From: Zeugodacus cucurbitae
Lineage: Eukaryota > Arthropoda > Insecta > Diptera > Tephritidae
Length of the DNA: 64,000 bases
Assembly (NCBI RefSeq): GCF_028554725.1
Contig: NC_071670.1
Location: 33,660,001-33,724,000 of the forward strand
Reading direction: 5' to 3'
Shown: one piece after another, positions 1 to 11,600 of the stretch
How the letters are laid out: the number at the start of each line of letters is the position of its first letter
How positions within the stretch are numbered: position 1 is the stretch's first letter
The notes under the pieces: generated by a model
What the model was told of the DNA's origin: nothing
Database searches by the model: none
The model's input: the letters and a program-made list of their open reading frames with translations, nothing else
Translations under genes and position numbers: made by a program

Positions 1-19
1 ATGTGTAACTGCATTGCAT

Positions 20-180
20 TTAAGTGGCTGCTAACAAAGTTTGAGCGAAGGAAATGGAAGTAGCAATGAATTGCAGAAACCAGTACCACACACGCGCACT
101 TGTTTAATGAGGACATTTAGCATTTAAGTGCAGTTTTAATAGCGAGCAATATGCACTTCTGCCTTTAATGATACTATCAG
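20..180. repeat. Dispersed repeat, partner of 60330-60495
   Basis: This segment and 60330-60495 share long stretches, for example GGAAGTAGCAATGAATTGCA and the following run through 'catttaagtgcagttttaatagcgagcaa'. Similarity fades on both sides. No coding potential or terminal structure is visible. It may be an outlying part of the larger duplication that includes the pseudogene pair at 8.1-11.6 kb and 61.8-63.9 kb, because the order and orientation agree. It could equally be an independent old repeat. Confidence 0.7.
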
Positions 181-3100
181 CTTTGAAGCGGAATCATGTG
201 TGGACGAATAAAACGGGATTTTGGCCTTTTGCAGCAGATGCTTGAATGCGAATGCGCTCTCTCTGGACATTTGCTAGTCTATTAACATATATGAGATAAG
301 TGTCTATAATCTTTTATAGCAATTCACTGCAGTGCTTATCCATGTTTTAGTGAATGCCAGTCACTTGTCGTAAGTGCTTGTCGTAAACACCTGATTGTCA
401 TTATATGTTGACTCACAACAACAAACACACAGATTTACATACTCATGTTGACACACATTTGCAGATGTGTGTATACCCCCCTCTCAACCTCATTGTTTGA
501 TGGACTTTACATGGTGCACACTCCTTTCAATATATTTCTGCTCAAACTTGCATGTACTACCATACACTCTCATCGCTTATTCACTATATATCGTGCGGCA
601 AATCGCCACTCAACCCATCAATTTCGCGCAACATTCACACTTTGCGAATGCACCTTAGGTGCAGTATACCTAAGCGCTCTTGTTGTTGTTGTTATTGTTC
701 CATTAAGTAACTGCATTGTATTCGTTACTTTACCTCGCCTGCCAATTTAATGGTATTCTTTTCACACTTCCTCATTTCACACGAGCACGTGATGGTAAAC
801 TTTGTTTTATTGGTCATGTACTTTTTTCACTCTAACCTTCATATATGTGGAGCTCCACATGGTGATGGATAAAAAGTTAGAATTTAAATTGTTGCCTAAA
901 TAGTGAGAACTCTCTAAAGAGAACTCTATTAAATACGAACTTATGGGTATAATATGCTAGAAAGTTTAGTATTTCTAAAAGAACAAAAAAAGTATAAATA
1001 AAGGAGCAGAGACACATCCGACCTTTGAAAACTCTCATATAAAAATTTCAGAATTTTTTCAAATTAAAAATATCAATATTTATATTGTGGCTCAAAATCA
1101 CTGAAATATCTGAACACACAGAGCCATTTGGCGTAGATGAGTGCTAGAAATAAAGTTTTTGATGATCATTGAGCTTTAGCGTTATTTTGTAAAAATTGTA
1201 AATTTAAATCAATAATGTAGACTTTGAGACGATTTTTAAAATATAAAGCAGAGGACCAATGCTTTTCCATGTTCTTAATTTAAAGATACAAGCAATTTCA
1301 ATCACAACAATGTCAATTTCAACTTAGATTTTAAAAGCTGTTATTTAGTATGAAATCGCAGCAAATTTGAAAAAGCACTTTTGGTGAAGTCATCAGTGTT
1401 ATACTCGTATACTGCCCCATCCATCACTTTTGATTCTACTGTTGTCAGCATTTTGTTATATAATACACATGTATGATCGCAGTAAAATAACAAAGGAAGT
1501 AAAAGGAGGAAGAAATAACGGAAAAAGAAAACGATGCCAAAAACAGGAAGCGCATGAAAACAGAATGAAATGGTCATAAGTGAAATGAGTTCAATTAAAA
1601 GCAGGAAGAAATAAAAATTTGACAAGTAGCAATGAATATATGACTATTGCCGACTGTTAATTTCGGCACAATCTACTTCGTTAAAAAATTCTAAGTATAC
1701 ACCCATATTTATAGATATACAGTTCATATATGTATATCTGACAGCCAAAAGATTATTGATCCATATTTTCAGTGCAGCTGCCACACCTTCCGTTGTTGAC
1801 ACTTTTATGCGTTAAAGTATTTACGTAAGTACAAGAATATTGCTCAAAAACGCGGTACTTGTAGTACGATTTTTATTGCTACACCGTATGGCAAGCAAAC
1901 ACTGCCGGGAGAGGAGACGCACGCCACAAAGAAAGGAAAAAGTTAAGCGAGTGTAAACATAATTTCATGGAATGTGCTTAGCGCTTTACAATGGTCCAGA
2001 TGTTGCTTTTAAAATCGTTAGATTGTTGTAAACAGATTATTATTGAAAATATCATTACAACAACAAGCATGTTTTTAACGACAAATATTACTAGTGATTA
2101 TAGAAAAAATATGTGAAAGTAATTCACGCTAATAGAAAATGATATAATATGATAGGTGATATTAAAATTTTAAGACTGTAAATAGCAACATTGAAATAGA
2201 GACATTATCATCGAAATTATTCGGTTCAACAAAAATAATAAAATATTACAGTATTTAGGTATTTAGTTTCCAATGTCCAAAAACTATTTGACTTTTGCAT
2301 CTAAGAGCAATTTTCACCGTTAGCCACATTTTAACAATTAGATCAATGTCTGGTATATGTAGCGGGCAGCCATAAATATGATTATTATTTTGAGTAAACC
2401 ATTTCTTTCTAGAGATAATTGCCCTGTAACTTCCATTCAAATTAAATAACTGTTCAATAATAATGGAGAAATACTCCGAAACCATCATACTTTTAAAGTT
2501 TCCTGGAAGCTCCTATTTCCAGATCTCAGTGAAATTAGAAATATTGTAACAAATAATTACTTCAGTAGTTAAAATGTAGGCAGTATAGAATTTAATGATG
2601 AAGCGAGAATTGAGAATAAAATTGTCTCAATTTCTATTTCTATCATTATTTCTATAATTTCTGGAGAGTGCGAACGCTGAACAGGATTAAAATTGCCCTG
2701 AAGTTATTAAAAACACCGCAATATTATTTCAGTCATTACTTAGATTATTCAGATTTTGTTTATGTTCCTTGTTAATTGATGTTAGAAAATCAAAAGAAAA
2801 TTAACGATTCTCTGGATTTACACAGCTACCTATTGATTAAAATGAATTTTTAGATAACCATACCGCAGCTCGTAGGTGAGAGTAAAAAGAGTAGCTGAGT
2901 AAAATGTAGCTTGAAATAGTTATACTCGTACAAATACAAGCTCATATCAAGAATTTTAAGCAAATTTTGCAAAATGACTAGTAAAGCAAAATAGTGTCTT
3001 TTTTTGTTTTTGCTTTGCAGTAATTTTTCAAGTTCGAAATTTTTATAAACCTAAGTTAGGAATATACGTCCTAGATTGAGCATGGCTACTACGAGTACTA

Positions 3101-3754
3101 ACGCTTATAAGGAAATGGTAATTAACTAAACTAAATTTGCACAACATACATATTTGCCGTATTTCATTTACATCATATTTCAACACATTCAAAATTCATT
3201 TAGTAATATTTCAACATTACTAATCCACCTCTACCTGTAATTCATTTTGAAAACACACTGATCTCTATTTTGAAGATGTTTTACTGTTATGCTCAATTAT
3301 TATTTAATAGTTATAATTATATGCGGTGTTTTTGAAATTAAAATGAGAAACAGAAATCCACATAAATATGTATATATGTATATGTTATTCTAAAGCTAAT
3401 AAATACTCCCTCATATATGTAAGTAATTTAATAAAAAATGCAAATTCTTCAAATGTTATTCACCGGCATTGTTGCCAGTTCATAAATTAACATCAAAAGG
3501 TGCCCGTGTCTCCTAATCCAATCACAAATTGTTTGTACAACAACAAAACACCACAAATAGTCACACAAAAGATTCTCTGCCAGAAAGCAGCTACGAACAC
3601 ACAAATATACAAAACAAACCAAAAAACGTGACAACAAAATATTAGAATAAACTGTTTGCTCTAGAAGACAAATAATTGTGCTAGTATTTTCGCGGTATAT
3701 TGTTTTTGTATTGCTCAATATTATTTGTAATGTTGTATGTTATCATTTCTTCTT
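181..3754. other. Non-coding AT-rich stretch
   Basis: I see no convincing gene here. The open frames (for example 445-750 plus and 1341-1625 minus) lack homology I recognise, splice context or codon bias, and most are low-complexity hydrophobic translations of AT-rich DNA. No terminal repeats or transposase fragments were found. Confidence 0.5.
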
Positions 3755-3804
3755 GACTAGCGTAGAAACCGCTACGCGGTTATAGCCGAGTCCAAAACAG
3801 CGCT

Positions 3805-5810
3805 TCACGAATCTCTCCTTTTGGCAGTTTGGCGCCAATTGGTAATACCAAGTGAAGACAGGTCCTTCTCCACCTGGTCCTTCCATCGGAGTGGAGGTCT
3901 CCCTCTTCCTCGGCTTCCACCAGCGGCTACTGCATCGAAAACTTTCAGAGCTGGGGCACTTTCGTCCAATCGAACAACATGACCCAGCCAGCGTAGCCGC
4001 TGTCTTTTTATTCGCTGGACTATGTCTATGTCGTCGAACAACACATACAGCTCATCATTCCATCTTCTGCGATATTGGCCGTTGCCAATGTTTAAGGGAC
4101 CATAAATCTTACGCAATACCTTTCTCTCGAAAACTCCTAGTGCCGTCTCATCGGACGTTGACACCGTCCACGCTTCTGCACCATAAAGTAGGACGGGAAT
4201 GATGAGGGACTTGAAGGGTTTAGTTTTTGTTCGTCGAGAGAGGACTTTACTTTTCAATTGCCTACTCAGTCCATAGTGAGTGATAGTCTACATAGTAGAG
4301 TGATTCTGCGTTGGATTTCCAGGCTGACATTGTTATTGCTGTTCATGCTGGTTCCCAGGTAGACGAAATTGTCTACAACTTCAAAGTTATGACTGTCAAC
4401 AGTGACGTAGGAGCCAAGACGCGAATGCGCTGACTGTTTGTGTGATGACAGGAGATATTTCGTCTTGTCCTCGTTCACCACCAGACCCATTCGCTTCGCT
4501 TCCTTATCCAGGCTGGAAAAAGCAGAACTAACGGCGCGGGTGTTGTTTCCAATGATATCGATATCATCGGCGTACGCCAGTAGCTGTACTCTTTTATAAA
4601 AAATTGTATCTTCTCTCATTAGCTCTGCGGCTCTAACTATTTTTTCCAGCACCAGGTTTGGTATCGAACGGCTCGGAGAGGTCCTTCCCGATCCTGACGG
4701 AGCTTTTGGTGTGGCTCAAATTCAGACATCGCGGCATAAAGGCAACTCCTTTTCGTGCTGTCGAAAGCAGATTTAAAGCCGACAAATAGATGGTGTGTGT
4801 CGATCCTCTTTTCACGGGTCTTCTCCAAGATTTGGCGCATGGTGAATATCTGGTCAGTTGTTGATTTTCCAGGTCTAAAGCCACACTGATAAGGTCCAAT
4901 CAGTTTGTTGACGGTGGGCTTTAGTCTTTCACACAGTACGCTCGATAGAACCTTATAAGCGATGTTATGGAGGCTTATCCCACGATAGTTGGCGCAGATT
5001 GTGGGGTCTCCCTTTTTGTGGATTGGGCTGAGTACACTGAGATTCCAATCGTCGGGCATGCTTTCTTCCGACCATATTCCGCAAAGAAGCTGATGCATGC
5101 ACCCTATATGTTCTTCGCCGCCGTATTTGAATAGCTCGGCCGGCAATCCATCCTTGTTGTTCTTCAAGCGGGAAATTGCTATTACAACTTCTTCACGGTC
5201 GGGTAATGGAACATCTGTTCCATCGTCACCGATTGGGTAATCGGGTTCGCCATCTCCTGGCGTTGTACTTTCACTGCCATTCAGCAGGCTGGAGATGTGT
5301 TCCCTCCACAAACACTGTATACTCTGGTCATCAACAACTAGATCACCTCTGGGGATCCTACAGGAGTGTGCTCCGGTCTTGAAACCTTCAGTTAGTCACC
5401 GGATCTTTTCGTAAAATTTTCGAGCATTACCCCTGTCGGCCGCTTATCAAGCTCTTCACACTCACGCATTTCGGTCTCTTTCTTCTTTTGTCTGCAAATG
5501 CGTCTCGCTTCCCTCTTCAGCTCTCGGTATCTTTCCCATCACGCTCGTGTTGCGGTCGATCGCAACATTGCGAGGTAGGCAGTCTGTTTTCTCTACACTG
5601 CAAGACGACAATCCTCATCATACCAGCTGTTTTTTTGACTTTTCCGAAAACCAATGGTTTCGGCTGCAACTGTACGTAAGGAGTTTGATATGCCGTCCCA
5701 CAGCTCCCTTATACCGAGATGCTGATGAGTGCTCTCAGAGAGCAGGAGTGCAAGTTGAGTAGGAAATCGTTTGGCTGTCGGTTGTGATTGCAGCTTCTCG
5801 ATGTCGAACC
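3805..5810 (-). pseudogene. RTE reverse transcriptase, broken
   Basis: The family product is a target-primed reverse transcriptase. The pieces are 5311-4637 (fingers and palm), 4652-4266 (containing LLAYADDIDIIG, the YADD catalytic motif) and 4257-3805 (C-terminal segment ending in a GGSRGRGRPPLRWKDQVE-like block). Compared with the copy at 48 kb, the motif A aspartate is replaced by glycine (LFVGFKSAFDS instead of LFVDFKAAFDS). About 50 nt are missing after the SEFG-equivalent position, and a further deletion of about 50 nt removes the GFRQGD motif B. The region 5400-5810 is the linker between endonuclease and RT with several frameshifts. This copy cannot encode an active enzyme. Confidence 0.88.
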
Positions 5811-5815
5811 TTCCT

Positions 5816-6211
5816 TGTTCAGATTTCTGAACAGTTCTTAACGGCTACAGTTGTAGATAAGATATTTTTGTAAACTATACATATACAGATATCATATTAT
5901 GAATATTTATGTGTATTATCGCTAAACATAGAAATGTATTTATCAATTGCCCATTTCTATCAACACTAGAAATATATGTTCGGGTATATTGAATAGAGAT
6001 TGTAGTACAATAACACTTAAGGTTAAGTTATGTGTACATAATGCAGATATGTACAGTAGATTAGGATTAAGATATGTACATGTATAACACAACTATGTGT
6101 GTGTGTCACATACATGAATTAGGCTGAGAATATTCTATAAATAAAGGAGCTCTGGGCAACCAGAGCTCGAGTACTATTTTGAAACCGAACCTCAACGCGT
6201 CTTATTAAACA
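5816..6211 (+). mobile_element. Solo LTR inserted in the RTE copy
   Basis: A 396-bp block interrupts the RTE reading frame exactly. It starts TGTTCAG and ends TTAAACA, the TG...CA ends typical of LTRs, and is flanked by a perfect 5-bp duplication TTCCT (5811-5815 and 6212-6216). On plus it carries TATAAATAAAGG near 6138, combining a TATA-like box with an AATAAA-like signal. This is followed at once by the perfect hairpin GAGCTCTGG-GCAA-CCAGAGCTC. Its first 18 bases also fold (TGTTCAGA-TT-TCTGAACA). No internal retrovirus-like coding sequence is present, so it is a solo LTR. A 5-bp duplication fits BEL/Pao or Copia elements; I cannot choose between them. Confidence 0.88.
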
Positions 6212-6216
6212 TTCCT

Positions 6217-7011
6217 TGTGTTTGTTGACGTGTGCGCTTTTCTACACAGAGGCGGGTGCGTATCCTACCTGCTACAAGATAGTGGTCCGAGTCGATGTTG
6301 GGACCACGAAGCGTACGCACATCAAAAACACTGGAGACATGTCGTCCATCTATCACAACATGATCGATTTGGTTGCGAGGGATTCGATCCGGGAACAGCC
6401 AAGAAGCTTGATGGATTTTCTTATGCTGGAATCTAGTACTACAGACGACCATATTTCGGGCCCCGGCGAAGTCGATCAGCCTCAGACCGTTTGGCGATGT
6501 TTCGTCATGGAGGCTGAATTATCCGACTGTTGTGCCAAAGACACTCTCTTTACCCAAGCACGATTTTGACATCGTGGCGGGAGCAGCGCTCATAGGTACG
6601 TTCTAGGCGCTCATAGAAGGTATCTTTGGTCACTTCGTCCTTCTCTTCCGTCGGGGCGTGGGCGCAAATCAGCGATATGTTGAAGAACCTCGCTTTGATG
6701 CGGATTGTGGCTAGACGTTCATCCACCGGAGTGAATGCCAGGACTCGACGACGGAATCTCTCTCCCACCATGAATCCCACACCGAATTTGCGCTCCTTTA
6801 CATGGCCGCTGTAGTAGATGTCACAAGGACCCACCTTCTTCCGTCCTTGTCCCGTCCATCGCATTTCTTGGATTGCGGTGATGTCAGCCTTTACTCTTAC
6901 GAGGACATCAACCAGCTGGGCAGAGGCACTTTCCCAATTAAGGGTCCGGACATTCCAAGTGCATACCCTTAAATCATAGTCCTTTATACGTTTGGTTGTG
7001 ATCGTCATCAA
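6217..7011 (-). pseudogene. RTE apurinic-type endonuclease domain, broken
   Basis: In RTE elements this N-terminal domain nicks target DNA. Minus-strand frames show its signatures in order: TWNVRTL, IQEMRWTGQG, FGVGFMV, ICAHAPTEEKDE, then (next frame) SLHDETSPNGLRLIDFA, NQIDHVVIDGRH and NIDSDHYLV. The intact family sequence at 48.1 kb reads VLGDFNARVGKKG. Here the frame breaks after VLG, with a deletion covering the catalytic DFNARVG segment. The upstream 7012-7280 sequence looks like the family's 5' leader. Confidence 0.85.
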
Positions 7012-7280
7012 AAGGGGGGTGTCTCATCCGAGGCTGTTGCTTCTTATTCATTGGTTATTCGTTTTTATGTGGTGGGTCCCAAACCCTACGCACAACCGCA
7101 TAAGCGGGATTCGCCTTCTCACTTTAGCTCGCTTCCAGACGGATTCTGTTGGCAGCCCAGAGGATACTTGGTCTAAGACCGGAAGTCGTGAGCTGTTTGA
7201 ATCATGTGTAGAAGTCAGAAACTTTCCTCACCTACGTGAACTTCTAAATATGACTCCATCCTCCTTATCATTTGCTAGCT

Positions 7281-8135
7281 AGAAATTGCAAGTGGTTGTT
7301 GATCATACCTTCACTGGGAATGACCTTCTTTAAAGAGGAGTTTTTTGAAAATTCGGTTTTTTTTTAGTGCCACAGAATTTCATAGAGGGATAACCAGCAA
7401 TCCAAACATCTATGTCTATGAACTGTCTGTCGATAAATTACCTCGGTAGCAATTAATTTGCTTTCTCCCTCAAAGGACTATAGTAATAAAGTATTAATAA
7501 ACGTTATATGGAGTTTAACATAATATTTTATGTATAGAAAAAATTACCATTTTGTTTTTGTTTAATTATAAATTTTATTAATAATTAATTTTCTATATAA
7601 GTATATGATTATATCACAAAGCTCTGAAGATTAAAGTCCATGATACTAATTTTTTTTTATATAAAAACAGTTTTAACAGTTGAAGATATAGATATTTATA
7701 CAATTTTATAGTTAAGTCCCTTCAAAAAATTAAGAATTTTATAGTATGCTGTTGGCAACCTTTCAATTTTTTCTGATTTTCATTAATCCAAGTATTACAT
7801 TCATACATCGATCATTCGTAAAATATGATTCATATCGAACGAGCCTGACTTCTACAAAAATTTTCCAAAAATATTTAACCAGAAGCATCTTAGAACTTTA
7901 ATTTTGATATATTATATAAATTATTAAATATACTTACTTTTTCGTACACCCCATTTATACTTCTTTACAACGCATTTTTTGTTGATTCTCCTATATTTAC
8001 TATTTAAAGTCTTTATTGAAACTACTGGAATTGTGTTAATACCACAAATTTAAATTATTTATTTACTTTGTGTCCCATTCCTTGCTGCATATTTCTTCAA
8101 GCGATGCATGGTGGTGAATTGAAGCCATAATCTTC
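7281..8135. other. AT-rich stretch, 3' flank of duplicated pseudogene
   Basis: No gene is seen. From about 7930 to 8135 the sequence aligns with 61650-61850, so this part is the downstream flank shared by the two copies of the duplicated locus. The remainder is AT-rich and unrecognised. Confidence 0.55.
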
Positions 8136-9219
8136 TTAATTGTTGTCCAGAAACATTCGCACTGTGCACACCGAATTTGCTTCCACCAACGCTTGAAACG
8201 CTTTGCGATTGTCCTCCAGTTCCTCTTTGTTGAGTAAATACAAGTCTTCGGGAATCAGCGCCTTCACGATTTTCATTACGGACTTTAAGATCCGCATATC
8301 GTCCGGCACAATGATGCCGACAATGATCGACATAATGACGCCATTATCGCGACATCTCTGCACAAAACTTATGATGGACTCGGCGGGCATTCACCTGTTG
8401 GGTAAACAAATGGATCAACATTGTGCTTTCATTACTGAGTAATTTAGGCAAATATTAAATGTTCTTTGATTGCTTTATGTTTAATTTTTATAATTTGTAG
8501 GATATCTTTGATTTACCGACATTTTATTATCATATGGGAGATTTTTCTCAAATAGATTATTATATATTTAATTATATTCGCTGTTTAAAGGATAGTGACT
8601 GAGTTTAACTAAATGCAATAGTAATACCAAAATTGATATTAGATCATCTGTATCTTTGTATAGATGAACACTGAGATTTTCGGTTCATTCCTAAGATTCG
8701 AAGCTACCTGTGACAGGGCAAATCGTCGAATAATCCATGTTTTGAAATGATATTTCGAAATGTATATCTTTCAAATTATATGTTTTTGAAAATGATATTT
8801 CGAATATATGATTTCGAAATTGTATTTTTTAGAAAGGGATATTTCTATACATATGTATGTATGTATGTATATAACCGATATTACATTTTATAAAAAAATT
8901 CTTCACACTTTCATCTACTAGCATATACATACATATATCCAAATATTACTAAATAAACTCACCTTTCACTTACTACATGTTATGTCTTCCTCCATTGATT
9001 TAGATATTGCATGTCCTTCAGGATATCCACCAACATCTGCGGCAATTGTGTCTGCAAATGATGAAAGCAAAGAATGGGTATGAAGGACTATACTAAGTTA
9101 GTTAACAAAGGCGTAAAATATAAGTACAGATTTTTTTATCTAAGATTCGTATAATTATAACTCCACTAGCTGTGACCGCTGGGCTTCGTGTTTATCTTCG
9201 TCCGCGTCAATTTCTGTTA

Positions 9220-9767
9220 TCAGAGAACTTCTGCGTAAATTATATTTTTTGTTTTATTTTCTGGTGGCAGAAGAACATAGTGATTTTCTCGGCAACCGGA
9301 TCTTGACATCGCGACATATAATTGGCCATGTGAAAAGCAGTCTTGGCGTAAATCGATCCCCATGTGTTTAAATGTTTGCCCCTGCAATTTATTAATTGTA
9401 ACGGCGAAAGATAGCTTAAAGGGATATTGAATTCTTTTAAAATTAAAAGGTATATCATTTGGGATCATCGGGATGCGAGGTATAAGTACTGTTTGACCAA
9501 CTGCTGGACCAGTCAAAACGATTGCAACGATCACGTTATTGCGATGTAATTTGACTTGAAGTCGGGTCCCGTTGCATAAATTAGGTGGTTTCAGACTCCT
9601 AAGTAAAATTATTGGGGCGCCTATTTTTAGCTTAAGGGAATGTGGAGGAAAGCCACTTGGGTTCAAAGAATTTAGAAACTCCTGTGGGCAATGGACCACA
9701 TCTTCTTGATCCATTACAATATCAATAGATATGTTTGTGACTATATCTCCTTCAAGTTTATTTAAAA
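9220..9767 (-). pseudogene. Helitron Pif1-like helicase, C-terminal fragment (distal)
   Basis: The open frame of about 180 codons begins immediately after the internal Helitron terminus (LNKLEGDIVTNIS) and ends at the TGA at 9220-9222. It contains blocks typical of Helitron helicases: EFLNSLNPSGFPPHSLKLKI, CNGTRLQVKL, FAVTINKLQGQTFKHMG (the INKxQGQT helicase motif) and HGQLYVAMSRSG near the end. The helicase would unwind DNA during rolling-circle transposition. All upstream parts (Rep nuclease, Walker A) are missing, so this is a non-functional tail, though the frame itself is uninterrupted. Confidence 0.85.
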
Positions 9768-9881
9768 CTTGCTGACCCCACAGGCTTTGCCCTGCGTAAA
9801 ATTATTTGTTTTGAAAAGGAAAGAAAGTTGAATTTAGATTGTATTGAAAAGCATTTATTTGCGATTTTTCTACATTTTTTT

Positions 9882-10034
9882 TCAATGTAACGCAGCTTGA
9901 TAAACAAAATTTTTTGTTTTCTGTTCGGGAGCGTAAATATACAGAGAAGATGGTTTTTCAACTCGTGAACACTCCACATATAGCTAACCGTATGAAAAAC
10001 ATGGCATTTCCAGATTTATGCCACACATTTCCAG
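9882..10034 (-). pseudogene. Helitron helicase C-terminus (proximal copy)
   Basis: A second helicase end reads LEMCGINLEMPCFSYG-stop-LYVECSRVEKPSSLYIYAP and continues EQKTKNFVYQAALH to a stop at 9882. It is the same region as the end of the distal fragment (GQLYVAMSR...), with a TAG where Gln is expected. It lies about 110 bp before the internal 3' hairpin, the usual place for the end of the helicase frame. Confidence 0.8.
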
Positions 10035-10194
10035 CAACTGTCTGTGTGACCTGTTGATTGACATCGTCACAACGTCACAATCAGGGTTCAATTACACAGT
10101 TTCGACATAATTACATAATAATGACGAATCCAACTTTAAGATGTACATAAATGATGCGGCGGCATGTCAAGCAAATCCAAAAAATTTAGAAATT

Positions 10195-10567
10195 CAATAC
10201 ACAAATCTCACTTGAGACATTCAATTCATCCGCCGCTGTTGATTTTGGAATAACAGGAAGTATTTGTCGAAAATCGCCAGCTAACGGTATCATTGCGCAA
10301 CCAAAGCGACGATTATTATTCCACAAATCTTTCATTGTTCTGTCTAGAGAATTGCACTTATCTCATACTATCAGTTTACAATTCTTCAACACTTTTTCCA
10401 TAGCTTGCCTTGCAAACAGTTGTTACATTGATTTGCATGTTTAACGGAAGCTTCAGTGCCGAATGTGCCGTTCTTCCAACTTCAGTAGATGCGAGAGCCA
10501 ACGCATTGCCATTTTGAAATCGTATTGTTGCCAAAATCAATATTATCTGTTCCGCCGTTGTTGTCAA
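10195..10567 (-). pseudogene. Helitron helicase middle fragment
   Basis: Minus frames give GRTAHSALKLPLNMQIN, then VLKNCKLIV with a stop and DKC where the DEC motif should be, then NNNRRFGCAMIPLAGDFRQI followed by LPVIPKSTAADELN. These are the motif II/III blocks of Helitron Pif1-like helicases. Frameshifts and stops separate them, and about 160 bp later the C-terminus follows, so the intervening helicase sequence has been deleted. Confidence 0.85.
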
Positions 10568-10660
10568 CTTGAATACAATTCTTTTATTATTATCTTTCTA
10601 GCAAATTTTCAATATTTGTTTACTTTTTCCCTGTACTTCCACGTATATTTCAATACTAAA

Positions 10661-10780
10661 ACAAATAAGGAAAGGCTAAGTTTGGGTGCAACAGAACATT
10701 TTATAATCTCGCAATTTATTACTATAGTTTTATTAAGATATCACACAATTTGACCCATATATTCGGCATAAAGTCCAATA
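10661..10780 (+). repeat. Tephritid hairpin-ended repeat, left-end fragment
   Basis: The sequence matches the left end of the full copy at 37136: AAATAAGGAAAGGCTAAGTT, then the GTTTGGGTGCAACAGAAC degenerate hairpin, ATAATCTCGCAATTTATT, and later 'cacaatttgacccatatattcggcataaagtcc'. It lies inside the Helitron, antisense to it. Only the first 120 bp or so are present. Confidence 0.8.
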
Positions 10781-11600
10781 GAATAACGAAAATCATCATA
10801 TATAGTATATTAGTTATCACAAAAACGGTACTTACGGACTTTTTTTAGATCATTAAAAGAGAAATAATTCTTTCATACATAACTTTTGTGTATCTTGAAC
10901 CGCTTTCGCAGCGCAAGGAACGGAAGCCCTCAAAGATAAATAATTTCCCCCGTTTTTTACACATTTACTACTGTTTATTCGCTCCTATTGGTCATCATAG
11001 CGTATATAGCCTATAGCCTTCCTCGATAAATGGACTATCCAACATAAAAATAATTATTCAATTCTAACCAGTAGTTTCGGAGATTATCGCCTTCACACAA
11101 ACAAACAAACAAACTCTTCAGCTTTATAATATTAGTATAGATTAATATATACTTTTGAAGTTAAAAAAATGTTTGTTTCCAAAAATTAAAAAAATATAAA
11201 CAAATATTCCATCAGTTAAAATTTATTAATATTAGTAAATCAAAATAATCCAAAGTTATAATTTTGGTAAGAAGAAATACTTTATTAAAAAATCATTAAT
11301 TTTCATTTTAATTTCTCCATTGTGTTTCTAAAAAGCTTACTGGCATCTTTCGATCTAGCTTACTTACTTCTTTAAGACAATCGCAGCTATTTGTTTTTAT
11401 TCTCTATTTGGTTATGTACTCGTATTTCTCCCTTTATCTCTGACTTAAGCCAACTTGCGTAACAGTGATACACGATTCCACAACATTGTTTAACTTGACA
11501 ACCACATTGACAGATAAGAAAAGACGCTAAAGGAAGGAGTATTCTACCTGTACGTGTGACTATTGAGTTGCAATCGACAACTCTGAAGATTGTCAACGTT

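Larger units (their letters stand above)
3755..7280 (-). mobile_element. RTE-type non-LTR retrotransposon, decayed copy
   Basis: Read on minus, the copy runs from a 5' leader near 7280 through an APE-type endonuclease (about 7011-6217) and a reverse transcriptase (about 5800-4266) to the conserved C-terminal region (4257-3805). It ends near 3755 after a small hairpin (GCGTAGCGG/CCGCTACGC). The protein closely resembles the plus-strand copy at 48113-50617, so the two belong to one family. It is longer at the 5' end than that copy but is inactivated by frameshifts, deletions and a solo LTR at 5816-6211. The exact 5' boundary and any target duplication were not resolved. Confidence 0.88.
9166..11141 (-). 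mobile_element. Chimeric Helitron with an internal 3' end
   Basis: Read on minus, the element opens with TCTATACTAATATTATAAAG at 11141, a 5' end I recognise from insect Helitrons, preceded by A at 11142. It closes with CTAG at 9169-9166, followed by T at 9165, as expected for insertion between A and T. A second 3'-type terminus lies inside it: the hairpin CAGGGCAAAGCCTG followed by GGGGTCAGCAAG at 9791-9768, again followed by T. Pif1-like helicase fragments occur on both sides of this internal end. Sequence on either side of 9165/11142 is intron of the duplicated locus, so the whole 1976-bp block behaves as one insertion. Confidence 0.82.
8136..11600 (-). pseudogene. Duplicated gene, copy A (at least 3 exons), decayed
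   Basis: I do not recognise the family. Three conserved blocks match 61852-63900 in order and strand. Exon 1 is about 11387-11600, with a cysteine cluster CQCGCQVKQCC. Exon 2 is 8963-9051 (TQLPQMLVDILKDMQYLN; acceptor TTTGCAG, donor GGTGAGT). Exon 3 is 8136-8394 (acceptor CCAACAG). Exon 3 encodes SIIVGIIVPDDM, then a helical, charged tail EDLYLLNKEELEDNRKAF. The copy looks dead: the exon 2 frame meets TAA before its donor, exon 3 has an approximately 5-nt deletion near its start relative to copy B, and exon 1 lacks about 75 nt. Its first intron holds a 2-kb Helitron. The Cys motif suggests a secreted protein, but that is speculative. Confidence 0.65.

Noticed and set aside
3852..4202. 116-codon plus-strand open frame
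   Set aside because: It is the antisense of the RTE reverse transcriptase C-terminal coding region; the minus frame has the conserved motifs.
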